Part shown: positions 35,551 to 42,735 of the stretch, piece after piece
How positions within the stretch are numbered: position 1 is the stretch's first letter
How the letters are laid out: each line of letters starts with the position of its first letter
Assembly (NCBI RefSeq): GCF_030403505.1
Contig: NZ_JAUEMJ010000002.1
Location: 62,001-126,000 of the forward strand
Direction of reading: 5' to 3'
From: Glycomyces tritici
GTDB lineage: Bacteria; Actinomycetota; Actinomycetes; Mycobacteriales; Micromonosporaceae
DNA length: 64,000 nucleotides
The notes under the pieces: model-generated
The model's input: the letters and a program-made list of their open reading frames with translations, nothing else
The model's database searches: none
What the model was told of the DNA's origin: nothing
Translations under genes and position numbers: made by a program

Positions 35551-36003
35551 CGGGCGAGCATAGGAGCGAACGATCACCCCGGCAAACGCTTTTCGCGCCG
35601 GTCCGACCGTCCGCAACCATGTGGCCGGACAAGGTCGCCGCGTTCTCGGATCGGGCCCGCTCGCCAAGCGCAATCCGCGCGAGACCCTGAACACCATCAC
35701 CATCACCGCCTCGGCTGTGCTCATGCCGACCTGACCGGGGCCATCGCCCGCCTCCGCAAGGTCTCCAGCTAAGACGGTGAGAACCTGCGCATGTCCACCC
35801 TCAGATCGTTACCCAGACCAACCAGGCCTGCCGGTAGTAATCAGCAAAAAACAACGCTAAGGCCCTGTCGAACAAGGGCACTGGTCAGTGGGTGCGCGCG
35901 GGCGGGTAGGTTCCCGAGCCGTGAGCGCACGACATGTTTTCTCCGAGGCCGAGCTTGACCAGCGTCCTCGACGTCGGGCTCGGCGAGCTTGATCAGGTCC
36001 TGT
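35551..36003. other. 453-bp gap in the cargo, no gene recognised
   Basis: Only short open frames that match nothing I know occur here. A near-duplicated GAGCTTGA(C/T)CAG segment lies at about 35955-35998. GAGAACCT at about 35785 recalls the terminal repeat but lacks neighbouring TnsB-type repeats. Confidence 0.5.
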
Positions 36004-36654
36004 TCACGCCTGCTCCTTCGCTTCCAGCTTGCGCGCCAGGGCCGATCCGAGGCGCGGGCGCATCTCGGTGTAGCCCTGTCGGAGCTGGGCGATGACCCGC
36101 TCGACGGCCTCTTCGTGCAGTCCGGCCAGGAGCGGCCGCAAGTGCGCGCCGTCGTTGGCGAGCAGGTTCTTCCGGGTCTCGAGGTCGACACCGTCGAGCA
36201 GGCTGCGCAGGTTCGCCATGGCGGCTTCCTCTGGGCTTTCCTGGGTCTTCTCCCGCGGGGCCGGGCCGATGAGCTCGGCGACGGCGTCGATATCGGCCTG
36301 CTTGATGGAGCTGCGCACGGTCGACGCGGGCTTGCCCGCGGCACGGCCGAGCACGTCAAACGAGTACGGGCGGCCGCGGACATGCTCGCGGGCGTAGGCG
36401 AACAGCAGCTGACGCTGCTCCTCTTGGGCATTGATGATGTGGCTGGCCTCAGTGATGGCCTCCAGCAGCGGGTCGGTGCCGGAAGCCTCGAGGGCCTCCT
36501 CCATCTGCCCGGCCAGTTCCTCGCGGGCGTCGTAGGTCGCGTCGAGCGTGTTCTGGTGCTCCTCAAAGTACGTGGGATCGGCAAACACAGCCAGCTTGCC
36601 CGGCAGCGGCATCAGGATCGCGACAAGATCGCGAATCAGTGGATCTTTAACCAT
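36004..36654 (-). CDS. hypothetical cargo protein with a helix-turn-helix-like segment
   Basis: A 216-residue soluble, largely helical, acidic-basic protein I do not recognise. A possible helix-turn-helix lies at about residues 95-120 (F-D-V-L-G-R-A-A-G-K-P-A-S-T-V-R), and the C terminus is Lys/Ala rich. ATG 36652-36654 gives M-V-K-D-P-L-I-R-D-L. It lies in the same orientation as the tandem P-loop gene, 453 bp upstream of it. A regulatory role is only a guess. Confidence 0.6.
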   Translation of the reverse strand: MVKDPLIRDLVAILMPLPGKLAVFADPTYFEEHQNTLDATYDAREELAGQMEEALEASGTDPLLEAITEASHIINAQEEQRQLLFAYAREHVRGRPYSFDVLGRAAGKPASTVRSSIKQADIDAVAELIGPAPREKTQESPEEAAMANLRSLLDGVDLETRKNLLANDGAHLRPLLAGLHEEAVERVIAQLRQGYTEMRPRLGSALARKLEAKEQA

Positions 36655-36945
36655 GGAAGCGAGCCTAGCAGGCTTAGCGAGTTCTGCATAGAACGTGAAA
36701 TCTGATTATATGGCGAAATTCTGTTGTTTCAGCGACATTAGCTCGTCAGGAAACGATCGATTTCTGACCCGTCCGGCCGAGACGCGGCGACTGGCCCGCG
36801 CTGGGGGCCGGAGAGCGGTCAAAAACTCGTTCTAAACCTACGGGTCCCGTTCACTCATAGTGACCAGAGCTCAGGCAGCCTCCTGGAATACCGACTACTT
36901 GAACAGCGGGCGCTACCAGTCCGGCAGGCCAACCACACGCGATGC
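36655..36945. other. 291-bp AT-richer gap in the cargo
   Basis: Probably the promoter region of the 216-residue gene on the left; the right edge touches the 24-bp repeat and the stop of the next gene. I see no gene. Confidence 0.4.
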
Positions 36946-38535
36946 TCAATCAATAGGTTTCGGATCAATATGCGAACGCGTTGCGACAGCGTCAGGGGCG
37001 GTCTCAAGAATCTCGAAACTGGTGCGGATCAGGACGCGCAGAGAGTCGATCCATGCCTCGGCGAGCGACACTTGACCTCCGGGGTTCAGTTGGAGACTGG
37101 GGATCAGATGCCCACGGTGGAGGATGTTGAGGCACCGCTCCATGCAGTGGGCTTCGACTGACCACCATTCGGTGTGGGTGACGCCGCTGGAGACCATGTA
37201 CGCCTGCCGGTACAGGTCCAACAGGCCCGTGTCGGTGGCCATCTGCCGCAGCGACGTGCCGGCGAAGGAGTCGCTCGTGTCAACGACTCGGTGGTCGAGA
37301 ACGCTGTGGTTGTGGCTCAGTCGGGCGAACTCCTCAGCGGCTTCAGCAGTATGCTGTTGCACGCCTTCCCCGGTGAGCTCCTGAACGATCCGCCCGTAGA
37401 GCTTCGCTTTCCCTGCACCGTAGTCCTGGCACCGGCGATAGATCGACCGGTCTTGAAGTGCCATCCATGCCAGGCGGATCCGGACCTCGACGAGCATCCT
37501 CCCGATGTGCGCGCCGTGCTCGATGCACCACAGATCAGGAGCGCCGAGCGCGGCAATGACGTCGCGGCCGGCCCTGGTGACAGTGCCGGCGTGCACTTCC
37601 TGGCGCTCCTGTTCGTAGAGCTGCGACGGGGAGGTCTCCAGCGCTTCGATGTAGCTGGACACCATTTCCATCGCGATCTGCTGTAGCCGGGCGGCATGTT
37701 CGGTCGCGGTGCTTGCCGACTCGTCCTGCTCACCCTCGGCGGGGCTGGCCTGCTCCTCCAGCTCAAGTTCACGGCTCCGCACGCACAGCGTCGTCGTCCC
37801 GTTGGTGTCCCAGAATGATCTGGCCCACCACGTGACCGGTTCAATCCAGGACGCGTCTGCGGTGGTCTTCCCTGCTTTGCGGGCACCCCAGCTGGCGCGG
37901 ATGAATGAGTCTGCGAGCGGACGGGTGGCTGGGTCTATGGGATAGTCCACCAACAGGTCACGCGTGGTCGTGTCAGTTCGAAAGGTGCCGGCTTGGACGG
38001 CGCTCCAGATCGGGAGGCACTTGATGAGCGCTTCGCGGTGGCCGTCCGTAATCGCTTGGATTATCGCCTGCGCGAGCAATTCAAGGTCGTCCTGGTCGGG
38101 GGAGGTCTCTTCGGATTCGGCCAGCCATGGAGCCGGCCGGTCCGGGAAGGTCGTGAGGACTTTGACCACCCTTGGTGGGAGCAGGCCGAACTCAATCGCG
38201 CGGCCGCGGATAAGCGTGGCCGCCTTTGGATCTTTAGCGGCCAGACCAACGAGGCTCGTCAGCCTTCCGTCCGTGCCTTCCGCCAGCATCTCGGGTTCCG
38301 CTGCTTCGGCGAGATCATTCTGAGTCGCCTTCTGCCACCTTACGAAGTCGCGAGCGGCTTCGTTGCCGCGATCGGACAGGACGAGGATGGGCCACAGGAG
38401 ATCGGGAAGATCGTCTCGGACCCAATCGCCTACTTCAAAGACGCCAGTCGCAACCAGGGTCGAGAGGAACCGCCGCCCTTGCCTGACGTGCCCCGCGAGT
38501 GGACCGGACTGCTCAATGTGCTGCTGTCGACGCAT
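36946..38535 (-). CDS. DUF5677-like cargo protein
   Basis: A 529-residue soluble protein. The C-terminal 200 residues resemble DUF5677: a helical region with L-D-L-Y-R-Q-A-Y-M-V-S-S-G-V-T-H and a following W-x-x-E-A-H-C-M-E. The N-terminal half has no recognised domain. The longer reading from 38748 overlaps the divergent gene; ATG 38535 is preferred because the sequence becomes clearly protein-like there. DUF5677 proteins are of unknown function and frequently found in accessory DNA; a defence or toxin role is possible but unproven. Confidence 0.65.
   Translation of the reverse strand: MRRQQHIEQSGPLAGHVRQGRRFLSTLVATGVFEVGDWVRDDLPDLLWPILVLSDRGNEAARDFVRWQKATQNDLAEAAEPEMLAEGTDGRLTSLVGLAAKDPKAATLIRGRAIEFGLLPPRVVKVLTTFPDRPAPWLAESEETSPDQDDLELLAQAIIQAITDGHREALIKCLPIWSAVQAGTFRTDTTTRDLLVDYPIDPATRPLADSFIRASWGARKAGKTTADASWIEPVTWWARSFWDTNGTTTLCVRSRELELEEQASPAEGEQDESASTATEHAARLQQIAMEMVSSYIEALETSPSQLYEQERQEVHAGTVTRAGRDVIAALGAPDLWCIEHGAHIGRMLVEVRIRLAWMALQDRSIYRRCQDYGAGKAKLYGRIVQELTGEGVQQHTAEAAEEFARLSHNHSVLDHRVVDTSDSFAGTSLRQMATDTGLLDLYRQAYMVSSGVTHTEWWSVEAHCMERCLNILHRGHLIPSLQLNPGGQVSLAEAWIDSLRVLIRTSFEILETAPDAVATRSHIDPKPID
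36947..36970. repeat. 24-bp direct repeat, copy 2
   Basis: Second copy of the repeat at 34295-34318 (22 of 24 identical), overlapping the last codons and stop of the DUF5677-like gene. Same orientation as copy 1, 2,652 bp away. Confidence 0.7.
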
Positions 38536-38583
38536 GTCCCGAGCGTACGCAGGACCTCCGACACGCCTGGTTGCTCGATCGAC

Positions 38584-39333
38584 ATGCGATGTGTCGGACC
38601 GGCGCGCGATGATGTTGAGATGGTCGATGAGTATCCGGAAGAGAAGCCTTGGCAGGAGTACACGAAGGGTGGGCTTGAGATCATCCTCAACGCCGTCCCC
38701 GTCGTCGGAGGCTCCACCGCTTCGGCTCTCACCATGGCCTTGAGTCACCGGCTCAATAAGCGCCGCGACGCCTGGTTCCGAGACCTCGCCCAGATCGTGG
38801 AAGAACTCGGAGAAAGACTCGATGCCTTTGAGCCGGAACAGCTGGCAGACAATGACGCGTTCATGGACGCCGTGGTAGCCGCGACTCGCATCGTAGACCG
38901 AACCTCAAAGGAGGAGAAGATCCACCTGTTGAGGAACGCGGTCCTGAACGCCGCGATGCCATCGGCGCCCGACGCCGACCTGCAACAGGTGTATTTCGGC
39001 ATCATCGACGAACTCACCGTTACCCACCTGCATCTGCTGGTCCTGTTGAACGACCCGCCAGGGTGGTTCGAAGCGCATCCAGATTTGCAGCGCCCGACCT
39101 TCGCCTTCAGCTCTAACAGGACACAGCTCATCGAAGCCGCCATGCCCCACCTCGCAACAGCAGGAGGAGAAGTAACAGCGAAGTTCTATGCCGCGCTCGA
39201 ACGCGCGGGCCTCGTCGGGGCACCGCTCGGCGGAATGATGACCGAAAACGGAGCATGGCAGGCCGCTACCACCCCGTTCGGGAAAAACTTCCTGGTGTTC
39301 CTCGGGGACCCCCTCCTTGGGGAGCCGTCTTAG
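38584..39333 (+). CDS. conserved hypothetical protein with a short hydrophobic N-terminal segment
   Basis: A 249-residue protein (or 237 from ATG 38620). After W-Q-E-Y-T-K-G-G-L-E-I it has a glycine-rich hydrophobic stretch I-L-N-A-V-P-V-V-G-G-S, then a long helical part with L-L-R-N-A-V-L-N-A-A-M-P and a stretch reading T-V-T-H-L-H-L-L-V-L-L-N-D-P. I have seen this second pattern in uncharacterised bacterial proteins but cannot name the family. It is divergent from the DUF5677-like gene, with which it may form a pair. Confidence 0.6.
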   Translation: MRCVGPARDDVEMVDEYPEEKPWQEYTKGGLEIILNAVPVVGGSTASALTMALSHRLNKRRDAWFRDLAQIVEELGERLDAFEPEQLADNDAFMDAVVAATRIVDRTSKEEKIHLLRNAVLNAAMPSAPDADLQQVYFGIIDELTVTHLHLLVLLNDPPGWFEAHPDLQRPTFAFSSNRTQLIEAAMPHLATAGGEVTAKFYAALERAGLVGAPLGGMMTENGAWQAATTPFGKNFLVFLGDPLLGEPS

Positions 39334-39502
39334 CTGAAGAATGACGCCGGTGGTGCAGTTCAAACACGGGGTTGCGACTGGCCTCCGGATTCGCAGTGGA
39401 CAACGCCAGCGGCAGCAGCGATCTCATCCCACTCGAAGCGAAGATGCCGGTCGTCTGGATGTGTCCCTGCGGCCAGGCGAGCCCCGGCTCTCATAACATC
39501 CA

Positions 39503-40012
39503 GTGATGGCCGACCATCGCACTGCCGAGCCCCGATCATCCAATCCCGATTCTGCCGCCGAGCCGAAACAGCCGCGCCGTTGGATGCCGATGTCCCCGCG
39601 CAGTGTCTCTCGGAGCCTGCGCGGCGACAAAACCCAAGCGATCGTCTCGTTGCGGAAGTTTCCCTGGGCAGCTGAACTTCGGGTCGGCGACAAGATCGAC
39701 CTGAGGGCGAAGAAGAACGCGCTGATCCGCTCGCTCCAAATAGAGATCGTCCGCGCCTGCCGACATGTTGCGGCGGAGGAGATCCCGGCCTGCCGCGAGC
39801 ACTCTGCGGAGGCGATCGCGCCCTGGGATCCGAGATGGGACCGCGTCCTCCACGTCTCCCGGAACGCCTGCAACCCTGGTCGCGCCGACGAGCGCGACAG
39901 CGCAGGCTGGGTCGTCATTACCTACATCGCGCTCAATGAGACCCGGACGGCAATTAAAGGGAGGACAACTCGAACGCGACAGTCACCTCCAGAAGCTCCT
40001 CGAACCAGTTAA
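39503..40012 (+). CDS. hypothetical cargo protein
   Basis: A 169-residue basic protein of unknown family. The central part, K-I-D-L-R-A-K-K-N-A-L-I-R-S-L-Q-I-E-I-V-R-A-C-R-H-V, looks like real helical protein, while the first 35 residues are low complexity. GTG 39503 and ATG 39506 are both possible. The stop lies 1 bp from the end of the convergent gene. The opposite-strand frames look like shadows. Moderate confidence that it is coding. Confidence 0.45.
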   Translation: MMADHRTAEPRSSNPDSAAEPKQPRRWMPMSPRSVSRSLRGDKTQAIVSLRKFPWAAELRVGDKIDLRAKKNALIRSLQIEIVRACRHVAAEEIPACREHSAEAIAPWDPRWDRVLHVSRNACNPGRADERDSAGWVVITYIALNETRTAIKGRTTRTRQSPPEAPRTS

Positions 40013-40013
40013 G

Positions 40014-40547
40014 CTAGCGCTCAGCCTGGGATTGTTCCAAGCCGTTGCGAAGCGCATAGTTGCGGAGATCAATGAGAAGCGCTTCTAGCGCTTTCGGTTC
40101 CATAACGGTCTCGACACGGCCATCAGTGAGACGGACCAAAATGTGTTCGCCATGGTCGATGACCACGAAGTGATCAATGCCGTATGCCTTGAGCCTGCCC
40201 CAGTATTGCTCCGTCACTTCGAGGAACTCGTCCGCACTGAAACCTCCTGAGCGCTTCCTCCCGGAGAAGCCATCGCGAGTTACCCTCACCATCCGCTGCT
40301 CCCGGAGCATCAAGGACAGCGACAACACTCGTCCGAAAGCGAACCAGACTTGAGAGTGGCTGCTCGGGATTGAGTCAAGCTCGGCCTCCCACTCTTCGGA
40401 ATAGCGTTCGATGGCCTCCTCATCGCGAAGCCTGCGAGCGGTCCATCGGACAACCCGTCGAGGCAGCCAAGGAGAGAGCTGGCTCAGCCCTTGCAGGGTC
40501 AACGCACCCGCCATCACCATCAGACCGAGCGGCACCAAGAACTCCAT
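40014..40547 (-). CDS. PadR-operon membrane protein 2
   Basis: A 177-residue protein with an N-terminal transmembrane helix (about 4-24), then S-P-W-L-P-R-R-V-V-R-W-x-A-R-R-L-R-D-E-E-A-I-E-R-Y and E-E-W-E-A-E-L-D, then a soluble domain. It is a diverged paralogue of the upstream 199-residue protein. Similar W-L-x-R-x-A-x-x-L ... R-Y-x-E-E-W-x-A-E-L proteins paired with PadR regulators are common in actinomycetes, function unknown. ATG 40547 gives M-E-F-L, matching the M-E-F-W of its paralogue. Confidence 0.75.
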   Translation of the reverse strand: MEFLVPLGLMVMAGALTLQGLSQLSPWLPRRVVRWTARRLRDEEAIERYSEEWEAELDSIPSSHSQVWFAFGRVLSLSLMLREQRMVRVTRDGFSGRKRSGGFSADEFLEVTEQYWGRLKAYGIDHFVVIDHGEHILVRLTDGRVETVMEPKALEALLIDLRNYALRNGLEQSQAER

Positions 40548-40563
40548 GCTAGATCCCATCAGG

Positions 40564-41163
40564 TCAGGCGGATTCTGCGTCGTTTTCCCGCGCCAATTCG
40601 CGCAGAGATTGCCGCTGCTCGTCGGTGAGCATCTCCCAGCAGGGCCTCATGGCCCACCCACCGCTGGCACCATCGGGGATGAGCTCGGCTTTGCTGGGAA
40701 GATCGTCAGACCAAGGGACTTCGGTGACCGCCACGACGGAGCCGTTCTCACCTTGGAAGGCGGTATAGCCAAGTTCTGGGTGAAACTTGATATCGATCAA
40801 TCCTGTTGTCATGCCTGCTTTCTCGAGCTCCTTCACCAAGCCGGCTCCCGAGATCTTGACGAACGTTGCAGGCGAGGCGACCGTCGCTGCGCGGTGTTCC
40901 TTGGCATCGATGCGGACCTCGATGAAGGTGAGCGGAAGCAAGAGGAGACGAAAGAGGGCATAGCCCAGTTTGACGAGTTTGCCGGGCTTGGTTTCGAGCT
41001 CGGCCGCCCATTCCTCCGCGAACCGTTCGGTCGCGATTTCATCGCGAAGGAGGAGGGCCGAGCCGCGAATGAGCTTCTTGGCCAGCCAAGGCGCGAGTTC
41101 AGTGAACTCGGAGAGAAGCAGTGGCACCACGATTAGGACGATCCAGAACTCCATCCCTGTCAT
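40564..41163 (-). CDS. PadR-operon membrane protein 1
   Basis: A 199-residue paralogue of the following protein, with a transmembrane helix at about residues 4-20, then A-P-W-L-A-K-K-L-I-R and R-F-A-E-E-W-A-A-E-L-E, a second hydrophobic patch (L-F-R-L-L-L-L-P-L-T-F) and a soluble C terminus. Its ATG overlaps the padR stop (ATGA at 41160-41163), so padR and the two membrane genes form one operon. Function unknown; control by PadR through the upstream palindrome is inferred. Confidence 0.75.
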   Translation of the reverse strand: MTGMEFWIVLIVVPLLLSEFTELAPWLAKKLIRGSALLLRDEIATERFAEEWAAELETKPGKLVKLGYALFRLLLLPLTFIEVRIDAKEHRAATVASPATFVKISGAGLVKELEKAGMTTGLIDIKFHPELGYTAFQGENGSVVAVTEVPWSDDLPSKAELIPDGASGGWAMRPCWEMLTDEQRQSLRELARENDAESA

Positions 41164-41489
41164 GCTCCCGCCAGGCCGGGCTGACCCAGGCCGAAGCCAG
41201 GATTGGTGGCACGTCTGCGCGAGGCGACCAGGTCGCGAGCGGCAGCGAGGTGGTTCGGATCGATCTCATAGAACCGTCGCCGCGGTCCGCGCCGCTCACC
41301 ACCATCGTCCTCCCAGCGGCTGGTGACCCACTCGCATCGCTCCAGCCGCATGAGGATCGGAGTGACGCTGCCGGCGGGCCGTTTGATGGCCTTGGCGATC
41401 TTGAGGCTATACAGCTCGTCGTCACCGGACAGCAGGACCTCGAGGACGTCGAGGGTTGCCGGGGTGACCTTGAACGGAGTCTTCTCCAT
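41160..41489 (-). CDS. PadR-family transcriptional regulator
   Basis: A 109-residue winged helix-turn-helix regulator of the short PadR type: F-K-V-T-P-A-T-L-D-V-L-E-V-L-L then Y-S-L-K-I-A-K-A-I-K-R-P-A-G-S-V and the wing region R-R-G-P-R-R-R-F-Y-E-I. Such proteins act as dimers that repress their own operon. A perfect 28-bp palindrome lies immediately upstream. First gene of a three-gene operon within the transposon. Confidence 0.9.
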   Translation of the reverse strand: MEKTPFKVTPATLDVLEVLLSGDDELYSLKIAKAIKRPAGSVTPILMRLERCEWVTSRWEDDGGERRGPRRRFYEIDPNHLAAARDLVASRRRATNPGFGLGQPGLAGA

Positions 41490-41491
41490 AC

Positions 41492-41519
41492 GCCTAACTC
41501 TAACTAGTTAGAGTTAGGC
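41492..41519. promoter_or_regulatory. perfect 28-bp palindrome, PadR operator
   Basis: The half-site GCCTAACTCTAACT is followed directly by its exact reverse complement, with no spacer. It ends 2 bp before the padR start codon region, so a bound dimer would block initiation. Internal TAACT/AGTTA repeats give it two-fold symmetry at two scales. Confidence 0.85.
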
Positions 41520-41539
41520 TGTCAATGTTGGACGGTCCG

Positions 41540-42532
41540 TCAGAAACTGATCTCGTCGGTCGGCGCCGCATAGCGGTTCTCGACGGCCGGTTCCTCGCCA
41601 AGGTCCTGCGTCTCGAAGCGGCCGGAGTAGTCGCGTTCCATCCATGCGGGGTCGGCCGCTCGCGCTTCGGCGGCCGCGAGCCGCAGCGCCGCCATCACCA
41701 CGAACTGCATGCAGAAGTCGAACGCCTCCTGGTCCGGGGCATACCCGCGCGGAGCGGTCCACTGAATGCCGCCCTGGTAGTTGCTCGAGTATTGCGGGGT
41801 GAGTCGATCGAACCGCAGGAATTCCGAGCGGTCGAGGCCCAGCGACACTAGGCGCATGCCTTCCTGGATCGGGCGAACGGCCTCGACAAGTCTCTTCACG
41901 GCCTCGTCCAGGTCGGTTCCAGTCCGGGAGAAGTGGCCGATGTCCCTCAGCATCGGCCCGAACGAGAAGTCTGATCTCCGGAGACCCACAGAAACCGGGA
42001 GATGCACGGCGAATAGCTGGTCGAATGCCTCGCGAAGCCGCTTCATCCCGGCCACAATGTCGCCGCCGACTGCGGCTGCTTCCGCCTCACCGGCTAGTTG
42101 CCGGGGCAGGTCCTGGCTGATCAGGCTCACCATCGAAATTGAGCTGTAGTCGATGTCGAACACCATCTGAACGCCGGATGCCAGCAAGGTCGCGGTGTCT
42201 GCCAATGCGTCCTCGATCGAGCGCCGGCTCGGCTGGACGCCACGATGTTTCAACTCCTTACGAACCGTGTTCATGATCTTCATGCGCGGTTCCATGGGAA
42301 GAGTCTGGCCGCTGAGATGAGGCTTCAGGACTTTCCAGTACCCAAGGAACTCACCGGAATCAGGCAGATTGAAATGGCCCGCGGCAAGCATGAGGAACGA
42401 CTCTGCCGCGTCATGCAGCAGCAGGATGCTCGTCGAGCACATCGGCTCGGGCAGTTTGGCCTGGTCGATGGCCAGTAGATGCAGATATCGGACATACGCC
42501 AGATGTTGCATTTGACTCTGAGTGATGCTCAT
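41540..42532 (-). CDS. hypothetical cargo protein with a HEPN-like motif
   Basis: A 330-residue, mostly helical soluble protein. An early segment reads L-L-H-D-A-A-E-S-F-L-M-L-A, followed at residues 91-96 by R-K-E-L-K-H-R-G, matching the R-x4-6-H pattern of HEPN ribonucleases. The overall arrangement (helical pair, then R...H in N-T-V-R-K-E-L-K-H-R-G) resembles uncharacterised HEPN-type proteins. ATG 42532 is preferred over 42586, which starts in AT-rich upstream sequence. It is the cargo gene closest to the right end. Family call is tentative. Confidence 0.55.
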   Translation of the reverse strand: MSITQSQMQHLAYVRYLHLLAIDQAKLPEPMCSTSILLLHDAAESFLMLAAGHFNLPDSGEFLGYWKVLKPHLSGQTLPMEPRMKIMNTVRKELKHRGVQPSRRSIEDALADTATLLASGVQMVFDIDYSSISMVSLISQDLPRQLAGEAEAAAVGGDIVAGMKRLREAFDQLFAVHLPVSVGLRRSDFSFGPMLRDIGHFSRTGTDLDEAVKRLVEAVRPIQEGMRLVSLGLDRSEFLRFDRLTPQYSSNYQGGIQWTAPRGYAPDQEAFDFCMQFVVMAALRLAAAEARAADPAWMERDYSGRFETQDLGEEPAVENRYAAPTDEISF

Positions 42533-42609
42533 AGGACTGATGATGGCACCTCCCTCTGACAACTTCGCGATGCGCCACGGCCGCATCAGTTCGGCGACCG
42601 ATCCGGCTC

Positions 42610-42681
42610 TTCCTCACTCACACTTCATAGGAAATCGACAAGTCGGTGAGACAACCAGCCCCAAGATTCGTGAGACTAGGA
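42610..42681. repeat. putative TnsB-binding repeats, right end
   Basis: On the minus strand, reading inward, GTCTCACCGACTTGTCG (within 42636-42658) and AGTCTCACGAATCTTG (within 42660-42681) match the left-end sites; a third copy in the opposite orientation (CCTCACTCACACTTCAT) lies at about 42611-42627. Two direct and one inverted copy fit the multi-site ends of Tn7-like elements. Confidence 0.7.
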
Positions 42682-42724
42682 CCTGAAACCGCAGTTCAGC
42701 GCAACTCAGTTGGCCAAGTGTTAT

Positions 42725-42735
42725 GAGAACCTACA
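42725..42735 (-). repeat. right terminal inverted repeat
   Basis: GAGAACCTACA, the exact complement of 26474-26484. Followed at once by the second GCGGG duplication. Confidence 0.9.

Larger units (their letters stand above)
26474..42735. mobile_element. Tn7-like transposon, 16,262 bp
   Basis: The element is bounded by 11-bp terminal inverted repeats TGTAGGTTCTC (26474-26484) and GAGAACCTACA (42725-42735), with TG...CA termini as in Tn7, and is flanked by GCGGG on both sides (26469-26473 and 42736-42740), the 5-bp duplication expected of Tn7-family insertion. Repeats of about 22 bp with a TCTCAC core occur inside both ends. The left end carries overlapping tnsA-tnsB-tnsC-tniQ genes reading inward; the rest is cargo. 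All transposition genes appear intact. No Cas gene or CRISPR array is present. Confidence 0.93.

Noticed and set aside
35690..35720. Run of His codons (CACCATCACCATCAC-like)
   Set aside because: Lies in a short frame without a start or family match; looks like chance.
35779..35795. Possible internal transposon end (GAGAACCT)
   Set aside because: Only 8 bases match, no GCGGG-like duplication, and no TnsB-type repeats nearby.
37993..38583. 5' extension of the plus-strand cargo gene
   Set aside because: It overlaps the DUF5677-like gene for almost 600 bp, and the DUF5677-like reading is better supported there; the plus gene is taken to start at 38584 or 38620.
39424..39918. Minus-strand frame opposite the 169-residue cargo gene
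   Set aside because: Ser/Arg-rich composition without structure; the plus frame is more protein-like and ends neatly against its convergent neighbour.
26474..42735. CRISPR-associated transposon (CAST)
   Set aside because: No Cas12k, Cascade genes or repeat-spacer arrays occur in the element; the single TniQ is long and TnsD-like.
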